Shown: positions 36,659 through 46,455 of the stretch, in pieces
Layout: each line of letters begins with the position of its first letter
How positions within the stretch are numbered: the first letter of the stretch is position 1
NCBI GenBank assembly: GCA_945865405.1
Contig: CAMBDS010000002.1
Span: forward strand, 128,368 to 192,367
DNA from: Caldithrix abyssi DSM 13497
Lineage (GTDB): Bacteria > Electryoneota > AABM5-125-24 > Hatepunaeales > Hatepunaeaceae
Reading direction: 5' to 3'
Length of the DNA stretch: 64,000 nucleotides
Notes under the pieces: generated by a model
What the model was told of the DNA's origin: nothing
Seen by the model: the letters and a program-made list of their open reading frames with translations, nothing else
Databases searched by the model: none
Program-made: the position numbers and the translations under genes

Positions 36659-38183
36659 TTCCTGCCCCAAACATCTTGAACGCAGCAGCTGCTATCGCTG
36701 TTCCGTAAACAACGAACGCAATCATCAACAGCCAATCCCCATACCGGACATAAAGTGTTTCATCTTCACAAAGAGGAACGATTGCACCAACCCAGGCTCT
36801 CTCATATAGCTCTGTTTTGGCGATAACTCTGCCTAACTGATCGGAGATGAACGACTCGCCGCTGTTCGATGAACGCGCCATAGCTCTTCGCGTCTCTATA
36901 CTACGAAATCGGCTAAGCGCTGATATTTGAGATGGCTCCGATGACCTGCCATACCAGGAGTCGTTGGAAACCGTAACGAGGAAGTTTGCTCCCCGGACAA
37001 CAAACTGGCGCACAAGCTCGGGGAATGCCGACTCAAAACAGATCACGGCGGGAAATCGTAAGGTGTCCCCGTTCAACGGCATCTCAAAAATTGTCCAGCG
37101 AGGCCCCGGCATAAACTCCGCCTGCCCAAAATTCAGCTCGCCAAGCGACGGTGCGAGTGACTGAAACGGAACTCGCTCACCAAATGGGACGAGTTGTTTC
37201 TTCGAATATCTTGCGACGGGACCTTGACCTGGAAGTATAAGAAATGCAGCGTTCAACGGTTTGGGGATTCCATCCTGCCTAACCTGATCGGAGGAACCCG
37301 TAATGATCGCAACACCCGTTTCGTCGGAAAGTCTGGCTACGCGTTCGCGATAATGGCTTTGATGCATCAGATTGACTGGCACGGCAGTCTCGGGCCAAAC
37401 CACAAGCTCCACCCCTTGCTCTACCGCAAGTCGTGTTAGCGAATCGTACACCATTATGCTGTACCCGGCTCCCATCGTCCACTTATCGAGAGGCGGGATA
37501 TTGGCCTGAATGACAGCCACCTTGACACTGGGGGCAGTCTTATCATAGTGCGAAACCGCATGCCAGATTGCCAGTGGTGGAATCACTATCAGAACAAAAA
37601 AGAGAATGAATGCGTAACGTCTGGCTATTTTGGTCTCACCGCGCCAAACGTGAAAGACCGCCACGTTCATAGTCGCTGTCCAGAACGTTACGCCCCATAC
37701 GCCGGTAAACTCCATGATCTGCAAAAGCGGATCAAAGTTAGCCTGGGTCAGAGCCAATAGCGGCCACGGAAAACCTAATTCACCAGAAAATCCGAGATGA
37801 CCAAGCCAACCTTCCCATGCAGTCCAACCGAACGGTAAAATTGCCCAGGCGATCTCGCCCAGTCTTTCGCGTAGCCGACAAAACACCCACGACGCAATTC
37901 CCCACCCCGTCGCCAGAATAAAAGTCGCCGCAATCATTGTGACGATTGCGATCCAAAGCTCGGTGCCTACGTTGAAGGCAAGCCAGTAGAGAACGCCAGC
38001 GTTAAAAACAAACCCTGCGGTAAACCCTTCACCGAAGCCACCCCGCTTAGGCGTTCGTAACGCCAGAAAAAGAGGTACAAGCCCGATCCAGCCGAGAAAA
38101 TAGAGGTTGATCGGCGGGCAGGATAATACCATCGCTACGCCAGCAAGACCAGCGAGAAGGCGGCTGCCCGGCACCGGACTCAT
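36651..38183 (-). CDS. lnt: Apolipoprotein N-acyltransferase Lnt
   Basis: About 510 residues. Adds the third acyl chain to lipoproteins in the inner membrane. Several N-terminal membrane helices precede a nitrilase-type domain whose catalytic triad is visible: Glu in WPETAVP (about 262), Lys in KKQLVPFGE (about 328) and Cys in VICFESAF (about 380). The ATG at 38183 is preferred; a TTG at 38189 overlapping the upstream stop is the alternative. Its product would act on BamD, encoded two genes downstream. Confidence 0.93.
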   Translation of the reverse strand: MSPVPGSRLLAGLAGVAMVLSCPPINLYFLGWIGLVPLFLALRTPKRGGFGEGFTAGFVFNAGVLYWLAFNVGTELWIAIVTMIAATFILATGWGIASWVFCRLRERLGEIAWAILPFGWTAWEGWLGHLGFSGELGFPWPLLALTQANFDPLLQIMEFTGVWGVTFWTATMNVAVFHVWRGETKIARRYAFILFFVLIVIPPLAIWHAVSHYDKTAPSVKVAVIQANIPPLDKWTMGAGYSIMVYDSLTRLAVEQGVELVVWPETAVPVNLMHQSHYRERVARLSDETGVAIITGSSDQVRQDGIPKPLNAAFLILPGQGPVARYSKKQLVPFGERVPFQSLAPSLGELNFGQAEFMPGPRWTIFEMPLNGDTLRFPAVICFESAFPELVRQFVVRGANFLVTVSNDSWYGRSSEPSQISALSRFRSIETRRAMARSSNSGESFISDQLGRVIAKTELYERAWVGAIVPLCEDETLYVRYGDWLLMIAFVVYGTAIAAAAFKMFGAGNA

Positions 38184-38185
38184 TC

Positions 38186-39187
38186 TCAAAGACCGGCCGA
38201 TTTGTAGATTTTTTCGACGATTTCCAAAACCTTCAAAGCTTCCCGGCCTGAAGATCCCGGTTGTTCACGAGTACGAATACAACGAATGAAGTGAGCTATC
38301 TCAAAACGGAATGAATTGTGATAGAGCTTAACCGGATCCCCAAATCCAGGAAGCTTTAGCGTCTCAACTTTATCTTTTATCCGTCTTGAAATCCGTAAGG
38401 GGTTCAAAGCTGCTGCGCCTCGAGTTCCAGAGCACCAGGTGTAAGCTTTATCGTGGTCGTCACAATTTGCCCAAGAGACTTCAAGCTGGAGGATCATATC
38501 GTTGGCGAACCGAACGTAAGCCGTAGCGGTATCTTCTACTTCGAGATCGAGGGCACGGTGGTCGATTGAGCCAGTCACTTCGATTACCGTGGGGAATTCG
38601 GTCAGAAAGCAGACAAGGTCGAGCATCTGAAGTCCGAGGTCCATCATCACCCCGCCACCGGCAAGCCTTCGGTCCGAGAACCACATCGGGCGCCCCCATT
38701 CACCGATCTGCTTCAACCAACCGGCACGAACCATCGTCAGTGGGCCGATCTCTCCCTTCAAGATAACTTCGCGAAGATGGAGGGTATCGGGGCGAAAGCG
38801 GTGATTCATCGCGACCATCAATAGCCGATTGTTCTTCTCGGCGGCATCGACAATCGTCTTACCCTCGGCAACCGTTCGGGCGAAAGGCTTTTCGAGCAGA
38901 ACATCGACCCCGCTCTCCAAAGCTACCCTCGCCAAAGCGGGGTGACTGATGGTTGGCGTCGAAATGATTACACCGTCAAGATCGACCTGCCGAAGCATCT
39001 GCTCCGGATCGTCGAACCAGACCGGTATGCCGAAGCGTTCCGCTACTCCGCTTGCCCTGCCCGTGTTGTTGTCACTGATCGCGACAAGCTCAACCGAATT
39101 TTCGGCAAGTATATTTGGAATATGCGTGACTTGAGCGATACCACCCGCACCGATGATACCAAGCCTAAGTTTCTTAATATCAGACAT
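38186..39187 (-). CDS. Gfo/Idh/MocA family NAD(P)-dependent oxidoreductase
   Basis: 333 residues. N-terminal Rossmann fold with LGIIGAGGIAQ, the family signature LLEKPFA (about residue 99) carrying the catalytic Lys, and the MDLGLQMLDL segment where many members have a GxHxxD motif (here Gln replaces the His). These enzymes oxidise or reduce sugars, inositols and similar alcohols; the substrate is not predictable. It overlaps ruvX by 8 bases upstream and abuts lnt downstream. Confidence 0.88.
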   Translation of the reverse strand: MSDIKKLRLGIIGAGGIAQVTHIPNILAENSVELVAISDNNTGRASGVAERFGIPVWFDDPEQMLRQVDLDGVIISTPTISHPALARVALESGVDVLLEKPFARTVAEGKTIVDAAEKNNRLLMVAMNHRFRPDTLHLREVILKGEIGPLTMVRAGWLKQIGEWGRPMWFSDRRLAGGGVMMDLGLQMLDLVCFLTEFPTVIEVTGSIDHRALDLEVEDTATAYVRFANDMILQLEVSWANCDDHDKAYTWCSGTRGAAALNPLRISRRIKDKVETLKLPGFGDPVKLYHNSFRFEIAHFIRCIRTREQPGSSGREALKVLEIVEKIYKSAGL

Positions 39188-39653
39188 TTTTCCCTCTTAC
39201 CCAAGCGAGATAATCCTGCAACAGGATAATCGCTGCAGCCTCGTCTGTCCAGCTTTTATCGCTACTTTTTTTGCCACCGAAATGTTTACGTGCAGATAGC
39301 GCCTCGGCAGAGGTGTACGCCTCCGACCATGTCGCCACCTTGAACCCCCTTTTACCGAGCTGTTCGATCAATTTATCAACTCCATCCAGTACATCCTCGT
39401 TGCCGCGGGTTGCGTTCGGCAATCCTACGATCACACCATCGACTTTTCTGCTCTCCGCCTCGACAACGATCTTTGCAATCAACGCCTTACCGGAAAGTCC
39501 CTGAATTCTACCTGCGCCGACCGCGATTCGGCCATCCTCGTCAGAGATCGCCATCCCGACTCGCTTCAGGCCGAAATCGACTCCCAATAGAATGCCTGTT
39601 AGGCTGGGGGTTGAGCCTTCATTCAATAAGCGACTCTTCTGGCTCTTCGTCAA
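39180..39653 (-). CDS. ruvX: Putative pre-16S rRNA nuclease / Holliday junction resolvase-like YqgF (RuvX)
   Basis: Up to 157 residues. The RNase H-like fold begins at GVDFGLKRVGMA and contains GLPNATRGNE, WSEAYTSAEA and the C-terminal DEAAAIILLQDYL, the four YqgF motifs. The N-terminal 20 residues of the long form overlap the rel 3' end. A TTG at 39623, overlapping the rel stop region, would give a more standard length. Confidence 0.9.
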   Translation of the reverse strand: MTKSQKSRLLNEGSTPSLTGILLGVDFGLKRVGMAISDEDGRIAVGAGRIQGLSGKALIAKIVVEAESRKVDGVIVGLPNATRGNEDVLDGVDKLIEQLGKRGFKVATWSEAYTSAEALSARKHFGGKKSSDKSWTDEAAAIILLQDYLAWVRGKNV

Positions 39654-41790
39654 GCCTTTCCGCCTTCAGAACGCCTCTAATCGCATGAATCTTGCTAATG
39701 ACGCGAGTCAAGTGAGGCAGATTTCGCACCTCCATCGTCATTGCGCCTATGACAAGCTTATCTTCGATATGAAGCGAAAGGCGGACGATGTTGACCTTAT
39801 GCAGAGCGAGCACCTGCGTCACGTCGAGTAACAGGTTGGGCCTGTCGTCGGCGATCATCTGAACTCTTGCAAAGAAGCGGTCGTCACGCTCGACATCCCA
39901 GGCGACAGAGATAACCTTGCGCTCATCGTCAAGTAGCGCGCCTATTTTGCGACAGTCGGTGCGATGGATGACGACGCCCTTGCCAGCTGACTGGAAGCCA
40001 ATGATCTGGTCTCCCGGGAGCGGATTGCAGCAATCTCCAATCGAAAGGGCGAGATTATCGAGCCCGCCGACCCGTATCGATTTATCGCGACCGACACGCT
40101 GAATGATCCGGCTCAGGACGCCTTCCTTGTCGGTTGCCACCTTCGGAACAAGCTTGCGCATCACCTGACCGAGGCTTAGGCTGCCGTCGCCAATCGCGGC
40201 GTAGAAATCGCTGGTCTCGTTGTAGCCGAAGCTTATCGCCAGTTCATCTACTTCGCCATTTGCTGAGTGTAACTTCAGCCGAGAGAGTTCGGCGGCGATC
40301 ATTTCAGCGCCAAGGCCTTTCGCCTGATCCCAACGCGTATCGCGGAACCAGCGTTTAATGCGGTAGCGGGCACGGCCGGTGCGGATAAACTTCAGCCACT
40401 GCGCAGAGGGTCGCTGTTTCGGGCTGGTGAGAATTTCGACAACGTCGCCAGATTCGAGCGGCTGAGATAGAGGGACGACTTTCCCGCCAACCTTTGCGCC
40501 GATGGCGTGCAGTCCAATATCTGTGTGAATTGCAAAGGCAAAATCGACGACAGTAGCACCTTGGGGAAGCTGTTCGAGGCGACCTTTAGGCGTGAAAACG
40601 AAAATCTCATCCTGAGCGAGATCGATCTTGAGCGAATCGATGAAGTCACCTGTTGCAGCGCCCTCCTGATGCATTTCCATCAAAGTGCGGATCCATTCGA
40701 GGCGATCATCGGAACCGGGTTGAATCTGCCCTTCTTTATACTTCCAATGTGCAGCGAAACCGTTCTCGGCAAGCTGGTGCATCTCTTCGGTGCGAATCTG
40801 CACTTCGACGATCCGCTTGCTCTGGTCAATTATCTTTGTGTGCAACGATTGATAGAGATTCGACTTCGGAAGCGCAATATAGTCGGTGAAATGCTCGGTA
40901 ACAGGAGTATATAAATCGTGGATTATTCCGAGAACCCGATAACATTCCGATTTCTGCTGGACGATAATTCTGATCGCCAGCAGGTCAAATATCTCGTCGT
41001 ATCGTTTACGTTGCTGATGGATCTTGGTGTAGATGCTCGAAACGCTCTTGACGCGACCATCTATCTCAGTCGGGATGCCGAGCCGATCCAGCTCACGCTT
41101 GATCGGGGCGATGATCTCGTCCAATATCGCTTGTCGCTCCTGAACGGTGTTGGCGATGCGGGTAGAGAGATCGTCGTATGCTTTCCGGTCGAGCACCCGC
41201 AACGCGAGATCCTCGATTTCACGCGCTATTCTGGCAATACCAAGTCTGACAGCGAGTGGCGCGTAGATGTCTCGCGACTCGATAGCGATCCGCTGTTGTG
41301 ATTTGACCGGCAGAGCGTCGATAGTACGCATGTTGTGGAGGCGGTCGGCGAATTTGATCAGGATGACGCGAAGGTCTTTAAGCATCGAGATCAACATCTT
41401 ACGGATCGTCTCTGCTTGCTGCTCTTCCCACGTCCGAAGTTTCAGCTCGGAGATCTTGGTAACGCCATCGACGAGCAACGCCACTTGTGGCCCAAACTTT
41501 TGCTCAATATCGGCAACCGTGACCGATGAATCCTCCACAACATCGTGCAGCAGTCCTGCCGCTACCGCGATGTAATCAGTCTTAAGCTCGGCGAGGATGT
41601 GAGCTACGGCAAGGGGATGAATGAAAAAAGGTTCGCCAGACTGTCTCTTCTGATCGCGATGAACGGAGACAGCGTAGTCAAACGCCTGCTCGACAAGCTC
41701 GGGATTCCATCGGCGATGATATGAAGCGAGCACAGCCATGAGCCGCGCCTTCTCTTCACTGAAGTTTTTATCTTGTGCTGTTCGAGCCAC
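39619..41790 (-). CDS. rel: Bifunctional (p)ppGpp synthetase/hydrolase Rel
   Basis: 723 residues in the classical order: HD hydrolase (HIL...GLLHDVVEDS, with the HD and ED metal ligands), synthetase (RYDEIFDLLAIRII, preceded by basic QQRKR as in bifunctional Rel enzymes; YIALPKSNLYQSLHT), TGS (FVFTPKGRLEQLPQGATVVDFA), a zinc-finger-like region and a C-terminal ACT domain (VLALHKVNIVRLSLHIEDK). It makes and breaks the stringent-response alarmone. Both catalytic sites look intact. Confidence 0.95.
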   Translation of the reverse strand: MARTAQDKNFSEEKARLMAVLASYHRRWNPELVEQAFDYAVSVHRDQKRQSGEPFFIHPLAVAHILAELKTDYIAVAAGLLHDVVEDSSVTVADIEQKFGPQVALLVDGVTKISELKLRTWEEQQAETIRKMLISMLKDLRVILIKFADRLHNMRTIDALPVKSQQRIAIESRDIYAPLAVRLGIARIAREIEDLALRVLDRKAYDDLSTRIANTVQERQAILDEIIAPIKRELDRLGIPTEIDGRVKSVSSIYTKIHQQRKRYDEIFDLLAIRIIVQQKSECYRVLGIIHDLYTPVTEHFTDYIALPKSNLYQSLHTKIIDQSKRIVEVQIRTEEMHQLAENGFAAHWKYKEGQIQPGSDDRLEWIRTLMEMHQEGAATGDFIDSLKIDLAQDEIFVFTPKGRLEQLPQGATVVDFAFAIHTDIGLHAIGAKVGGKVVPLSQPLESGDVVEILTSPKQRPSAQWLKFIRTGRARYRIKRWFRDTRWDQAKGLGAEMIAAELSRLKLHSANGEVDELAISFGYNETSDFYAAIGDGSLSLGQVMRKLVPKVATDKEGVLSRIIQRVGRDKSIRVGGLDNLALSIGDCCNPLPGDQIIGFQSAGKGVVIHRTDCRKIGALLDDERKVISVAWDVERDDRFFARVQMIADDRPNLLLDVTQVLALHKVNIVRLSLHIEDKLVIGAMTMEVRNLPHLTRVISKIHAIRGVLKAERLDEEPEESLIE

Positions 41791-41907
41791 GAGCCTTATA
41801 AGATTAGTTGTACAAAGAGAACACTTGGAGAATTGAGAGAGCGGACTGAAAGTCCGCCCTCCGAGAGAACCTTGCTGGCAGACGAGGGCGTCTGCCAGCG
41901 GGACCGA
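41791..41907. repeat. Two intergenic hairpins between dnaB and rel
   Basis: GCGGACT/AGTCCGC with loop GAA at about 41851-41867, related to copies near 16.6 and 58.05 kb. A perfect 11-bp stem GCTGGCAGACG/CGTCTGCCAGC with loop AGGG at 41874-41899, whose right half recurs near 47390. Confidence 0.75.
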
Positions 41908-43380
41908 TTAAAACGGCGCATCCTCACCGACGTCAATATCGGCGTGATATGCCTCAGCAGGAGGCGGAGCCGATGTGTAACCCATACTCGATTTGTTATC
42001 GAAACGGGTATATTGATCGTGAAAGATCAAATCGATGGTACCAGTGGGGCCATTTCGCTGTTTTCTAATGATGATATTGGCGGTGTTATCGACCGGCTCA
42101 CCTTCATCGTCTTCCATTCCGCTGCGATATTGCTTTTTACGGTGAATGAACATCACAAGGTCAGCGTCCTGCTCAATAGCTCCCGAGTCACGCAAGTCGG
42201 CAAGCTGGGGTATTTTATCGCCGCCACGCTGCTCGACGGCTCGGGATAGCTGGGATAATGCAACGACAGGGACCTTCAGGTCACGAGCCAGCCCCTTCAA
42301 TGCTCGTGAAATTTGAGCGACTTCCTGCTCGCGGCTATCCGCTTTGGGAGGTTGCATCAACTGCAAGTAATCGACAAAGACTATCCCGATGTCGTGCTGT
42401 TGCTTCAAGCGTCTTGCCCGTGCGCGTAGCTCGTTGATGCCAAGGTTGCCAGTATCGTCGATAAAAAACTTCAGGTCTGAGAGTCGACCTGTGGCAAGAC
42501 TAAGCTGAGCCCAGTCACGGTCAGGGAGTCTTCCCCGGCGCAGGTCGTGGTGGTTGATGCGAGCTTCGGAAGAGATCATGCGCAGCGCCAGCGCCATCGA
42601 TGCCATTTCCAACGAGAAAAAAGCAATCGGAACCTTATGAAACAGAGCCGCTTGACGGGCAATGTCGAGCGCCAGCGACGTTTTTCCCATCGAGGGTCTT
42701 GCCGCGATGATAATCAAGTCACCGTTTTGAAAGCCTCCAGTCATCGCATCAAGTTCATCAAATCCAGTGCCGACGCCCGTTAGCTCAGTGTCGCGATTCT
42801 TATGGAGTTTATCGAGGTGCTCGTGTGTATCATCCAGGATTCTGCGAAGCGGTGAAAAGCCTCCGGTCTGACCTCGCGACTGAATCTCAAATATCTTCGA
42901 CATCGTGCTGTCGATCAGCTCGGAGACCTTGGGCAAGTCATAGGCCTGTTCGGCGACATCGTTAGAGGTGAGGATCAACTCGCGGAGGGCGGCACGTTCC
43001 TGAACGATCAGGGCATAGGCTTCGGCATGCGAAGAAGTTGCCGTCTCCATAGAAAGCGAGACGAGATACTGTTGGCCACCGGCTTTTTCAAGTTCACCAG
43101 TACGCTCGAGTTCCTCCGAAGCAGTAAGGATATCGATGGGTCTGGAATTTCGGAAAAGCGTTACTATGGTATTGTAAACAAGCTGGTTACGGTATTCGTA
43201 AAAGCTCTTCTCGCCCAATTTGTCGATGACTTTGGTGATGCCGCTCGGGTCGATCAGACAGGCGCAAAGGACTGCTCGCTCCATCTCGAGCGCATGCGGT
43301 GGCACCCGGCCACCCCAATCGGCAGGTCGTGGAGAGCTCGCGCCTTGCTTGTTATCTTTTTTCCCGCTTCGTTCAGCCAT
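41908..43380 (-). CDS. dnaB: Replicative DNA helicase DnaB
   Basis: 490 residues, normal length with no intein. The N-terminal helical domain (PPHALEMERAVLCACL) is followed by the RecA-like domain with Walker A AARPSMGKTSLALD, Walker B VFVDYLQLM and the VALSQLSRAVEQR motif, and the C-terminal NIIIRKQRNGPTG. It unwinds DNA at the replication fork. Last gene of the yicC-gmk-rpoZ-coaBC-udg-dnaB run. Confidence 0.96.
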   Translation of the reverse strand: MAERSGKKDNKQGASSPRPADWGGRVPPHALEMERAVLCACLIDPSGITKVIDKLGEKSFYEYRNQLVYNTIVTLFRNSRPIDILTASEELERTGELEKAGGQQYLVSLSMETATSSHAEAYALIVQERAALRELILTSNDVAEQAYDLPKVSELIDSTMSKIFEIQSRGQTGGFSPLRRILDDTHEHLDKLHKNRDTELTGVGTGFDELDAMTGGFQNGDLIIIAARPSMGKTSLALDIARQAALFHKVPIAFFSLEMASMALALRMISSEARINHHDLRRGRLPDRDWAQLSLATGRLSDLKFFIDDTGNLGINELRARARRLKQQHDIGIVFVDYLQLMQPPKADSREQEVAQISRALKGLARDLKVPVVALSQLSRAVEQRGGDKIPQLADLRDSGAIEQDADLVMFIHRKKQYRSGMEDDEGEPVDNTANIIIRKQRNGPTGTIDLIFHDQYTRFDNKSSMGYTSAPPPAEAYHADIDVGEDAPF

Positions 43381-43398
43381 CGATTGTGTAGTTCCTGT

Positions 43399-44106
43399 CT
43401 AATTCGTTTTCTCTGGGCCACTCAGCAAGCCCATCACCCGCTTCATATCTTCCCAAGTCGAAGCCTTCAGTCCCGGGTTGCGCAGTAGTGCTGCAGGATG
43501 ATACGTGACTATCAACGGCTTCCCGCCGTACTCGAATGTACGGCCTCGCAGATCCTTGACTGCCGTAGTTGGCGGCAGTTCAAGCAAATTGATTGCTGCA
43601 ACCAACCCCAAGGCGACGATCATATCTGGTGAAACAATGTCGATCTGTTTCAGTAGATAGGGCTTACAGCTTGACGATTCGAACGCAGTCGGGTTGCGAT
43701 TGCCGGGAGGACGACACTTGATGATGTTGGCAATATAGACCTCTTCCCGCGTCATCTTCATCGCGCCAATGATCTGCGTCAGTAACTGCCCCGACCTACC
43801 TACAAAGGGTTCACCGCGTCGATCTTCATCTGCCCCGGGAGCTTCCCCCACAAACATCAGTCGCGCATTCGGGTTACCCGACCCGAACACAACCTTATTC
43901 CTGCCGCGACAGAGGTCGCATAATCCGCACTTTGCCGCAACTGCGCCTACTTCGCTCAAAGCCTGAAACTTCACGGCAGCATCTCCCGAGTATCCGACAC
44001 TATTAGTAGCAAAAAAGGTCTCGTCTTCTGTATCTAGCACAATTTCAGGCTCGCCTTCTGCAATCTGTCGAAGCTTGGTGATAACTTGTGAGCGGAGGTC
44101 CGCCAT
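43399..44106 (-). CDS. Family 4 uracil-DNA glycosylase (Fe-S type)
   Basis: 235 residues. Excises uracil from DNA. Signatures of the iron-sulphur UDG family: VGEAPGADEDRRGEPFVGRSGQ, split here as the phosphate-binding and water-activating motifs, YHPAALLRNP as the C-terminal loop, and Cys ligands in CGLCDLC and in IKCRPPG plus SSSCKPY. The N-terminal 60 residues are variable. It is 1 base from the coaBC stop. Confidence 0.92.
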   Translation of the reverse strand: MADLRSQVITKLRQIAEGEPEIVLDTEDETFFATNSVGYSGDAAVKFQALSEVGAVAAKCGLCDLCRGRNKVVFGSGNPNARLMFVGEAPGADEDRRGEPFVGRSGQLLTQIIGAMKMTREEVYIANIIKCRPPGNRNPTAFESSSCKPYLLKQIDIVSPDMIVALGLVAAINLLELPPTTAVKDLRGRTFEYGGKPLIVTYHPAALLRNPGLKASTWEDMKRVMGLLSGPEKTN

Positions 44107-44107
44107 T

Positions 44108-45355
44108 CTAAATCAGTTTCATATAAGCGTCGAGAATCTTCCCGGCGGCAAATCGTTTAGTCCCTACTTCGAGCACCATAGGGTCTTCGTTGCGAGACAA
44201 CAGCGTCAGTCTTATTGTCTCACCACCAAATGCCGAATCGGGACGTGTCGGGTCGTTTAAAACGATCATATCTGCATTTTTTGTTGTCAATTTTTGCTTG
44301 CCGCTTGCCAAATGGTCATTTGTTTCCAAGGCAAAGCCAATCACAAACTGATGAGTCTTTGTCAAACCTGCCCAGGCGAGTATGTCATCAGTCTGCTCCC
44401 ACTCAATTTGCAACCCGCCCCCGGCGTTTTTTTTTAGCTTTGTCGAGGAAGGCTTGGCTGGCGTCCAGTCTGCAACTGCTGCGGCCATTACCAACAGATC
44501 GACATCAGGGAAACGTAACTTGACAACGTCATTCATTTCGGAGGCGCTCTCTACTTCGTGCAACTCAACACCGGTGGGCGGTGTGCCAGTCGCCCCTTTG
44601 CCACGAACAAGCATAACTATGGCTCCGCGCAAATGCGCTTCGCGGGCGATGGCATCTCCCATTTTACCGCTTGAGAAGTTTGAGAGATAGCGCACTGGAT
44701 CGAGTCGCTCGCGAGTAGGCCCGGATGTAACAAGGACGGTTTTACCTGCGAGGCGAGTCCGATCTGACACAAGCTCTTCGATACGGTCAAGGACCTGCAC
44801 TGGTTCGCTCATGCGACCCTGACCCTGGCTCTCGCGGACGCCACCCATTTCGCCAAATTCAGGGCCGATGACTTCAACGCCACGACTCCGCAACAAGTCA
44901 ATATTTGCTTGAACTGCTGGCGATCCCCACATGTTCGGGTTCATCGCGGGAGCGACCAGTATCGATCCCCGAAACGCCATTGCTGCCGCCGATGGTACAT
45001 CGTCGGCAAGTCCATGCGCAAGTTTGCCTAAAAAATCTGCTGTGGCGGGTGCAACTACGAAGACGTCACCCCAATGTGAGGGCGTCAAATGGATTGGATC
45101 GATGGGAGGAGTAGCAGGAAACATCTCGCTGATAACCAGTCTGCCGGAGAGTGTAGAAAATGTCAGCGGGGTGATAAATTCAGTCGCGGCATTACTCATC
45201 AGAACCTGAACTTCAGCGCCTTCGCTGATAAGCTCACGGACGAGGTAACAACTCTTATACGCCGCAATTCCACCTGTCACGGCAACGACGACCCGCCGAC
45301 CGGCGAGACGCCCTGTCAGCCTGGATTGTGGCGGGGTTACGGGTTCAGAATTCAT
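44108..45355 (-). CDS. coaBC: Bifunctional phosphopantothenoylcysteine decarboxylase / phosphopantothenate-cysteine ligase
   Basis: 415 residues. Two consecutive steps of coenzyme A synthesis. The N-terminal flavoprotein (CoaC) part has VTGGIAAYK and PAMNPNMW; the C-terminal ligase (CoaB) part has TSGPTRERLDPVRYLSNFSS and the KKNAGG-like dimer strand. The gmk-rpoZ-coaBC order is widely conserved in bacteria. Confidence 0.95.
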   Translation of the reverse strand: MNSEPVTPPQSRLTGRLAGRRVVVAVTGGIAAYKSCYLVRELISEGAEVQVLMSNAATEFITPLTFSTLSGRLVISEMFPATPPIDPIHLTPSHWGDVFVVAPATADFLGKLAHGLADDVPSAAAMAFRGSILVAPAMNPNMWGSPAVQANIDLLRSRGVEVIGPEFGEMGGVRESQGQGRMSEPVQVLDRIEELVSDRTRLAGKTVLVTSGPTRERLDPVRYLSNFSSGKMGDAIAREAHLRGAIVMLVRGKGATGTPPTGVELHEVESASEMNDVVKLRFPDVDLLVMAAAVADWTPAKPSSTKLKKNAGGGLQIEWEQTDDILAWAGLTKTHQFVIGFALETNDHLASGKQKLTTKNADMIVLNDPTRPDSAFGGETIRLTLLSRNEDPMVLEVGTKRFAAGKILDAYMKLI

Positions 45356-45455
45356 CTGTTTTTCAATTACGAAGCTTGAGAGTTGCGCCGAGCCACAAAA
45401 GCCCGGCGAAGAACCAACGAAAAATGTTCAAACGTCCGTACAGGCGGGAAGGAAG

Positions 45456-45878
45456 TTACTTCTTCTCGTCGTCGGAATAGTGAAACTCGAGCTTCTGCTC
45501 CATCAATTCACCAAGCGCCCTGATTGTCGGCTTGATATGGTTGAAATGATCGATACCCTTTTCGGAAGTCTCTTCCTCTTCAATCGATTCGGGAGTTAAA
45601 ACCTGTGAAGAATTATAGTTGTCAATTTCGCGTTTCTGAAGCCGACCAACCTGTCTCGCCCGATGAGCCGCAACCATCACCGCTTCATAGACGCTGACGA
45701 TGGAGTCGATGTGGTTGAAGTCATTGACAAGCCACGTCAGTTTACTACCGGCAAAATCTGTTGATTTTCTTTCGGGACGCGGCGGCGGGTTATCTTCATC
45801 GTAAATTCCGGGAACGCCGTCGAGGTCGTCATAATGCGAGAGTCGATCGTCCAAATCGTGTTTTTTCGGGGCTGCCAT
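45456..45878 (-). CDS. rpoZ: RNA polymerase omega subunit-like protein
   Basis: 140 residues, longer than E. coli omega because of an acidic, charged N-terminus (about 1-50). The core matches RpoZ: SVYEAVMVAAHRARQVG, then a spacer, then KPTIRALGELMEQKLEFHY. It is exactly where rpoZ is expected, 1 base after gmk and before coaBC. It helps fold and stabilise RNA polymerase and can contribute to ppGpp sensing. Confidence 0.88.
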   Translation of the reverse strand: MAAPKKHDLDDRLSHYDDLDGVPGIYDEDNPPPRPERKSTDFAGSKLTWLVNDFNHIDSIVSVYEAVMVAAHRARQVGRLQKREIDNYNSSQVLTPESIEEEETSEKGIDHFNHIKPTIRALGELMEQKLEFHYSDDEKK

Positions 45879-45879
45879 G

Positions 45880-46455
45880 TTATCCTTGGGGTTTTGCTGT
45901 ATGATCTTCGATCAATTTAATAACTGCCATGACCGTTTTTTCCAGGTCATCGTTGACTATTCTAAAGGGGTAAGCGTCCCCCTTCTCCTTTTCCATAGCG
46001 TAACGTGAAAGTCGGCGTTCAATCGAAACGTCGTCATCGCTGCCACGTTCTTTTAATCGTCGTCTAAGGTCTTCCAGAGACGGAGGATAGAGGAAAATCA
46101 GTAGTGAGTCGGGAAAGCTCTGCTGTATCGCCTCGCCGCCGTTGACATCGATATCGAGTAAAACGTTCTTACCTGCCTCAAGAGATTCTTCGATCGTGTC
46201 GTGATCGGTGCCGTAAAGGTTTCCGTGAACCTCTTCCCATTCAAGAAATCGCCCTGCTGCTATGCGGTGCTCGAATTCCTCTTTGGTAAGGAAGTAGTAG
46301 TGTACACCTTCCTTTTCGTAGTGTCGGATCGGCCTCGTGGTGCATGAAATACTATAGGTAATGTCGGGACGTCTTTTACGAATCTCTTTGATTACCGTTG
46401 ACTTGCCACCACCAGAAGGAGCCGAAATAACGATCAGAGTGCCCCGACTACTCAA
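45880..46455 (-). CDS. gmk: Guanylate kinase
   Basis: 191 residues. Phosphorylates GMP to GDP. P-loop APSGGGKST, GMP-binding SCTTRPIRHYEKEGVHYYF and the FLEWEEVHGNLYGT motif are all in place, with DIDVNGGEAI. It overlaps yicC by 8 bases. Confidence 0.96.
   Translation of the reverse strand: MSSRGTLIVISAPSGGGKSTVIKEIRKRRPDITYSISCTTRPIRHYEKEGVHYYFLTKEEFEHRIAAGRFLEWEEVHGNLYGTDHDTIEESLEAGKNVLLDIDVNGGEAIQQSFPDSLLIFLYPPSLEDLRRRLKERGSDDDVSIERRLSRYAMEKEKGDAYPFRIVNDDLEKTVMAVIKLIEDHTAKPQG

Noticed and set aside
39180-39653. A frameshift or fusion between rel and ruvX because of the 35-base overlap
   Set aside because: Both proteins are complete in their own frames; the overlap comes from choosing the most upstream ATG for ruvX, and a TTG at 39623 removes it.
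41908-43380. An intein in dnaB, a common site for inteins
   Set aside because: The protein has normal length and unbroken motifs around the P-loop.
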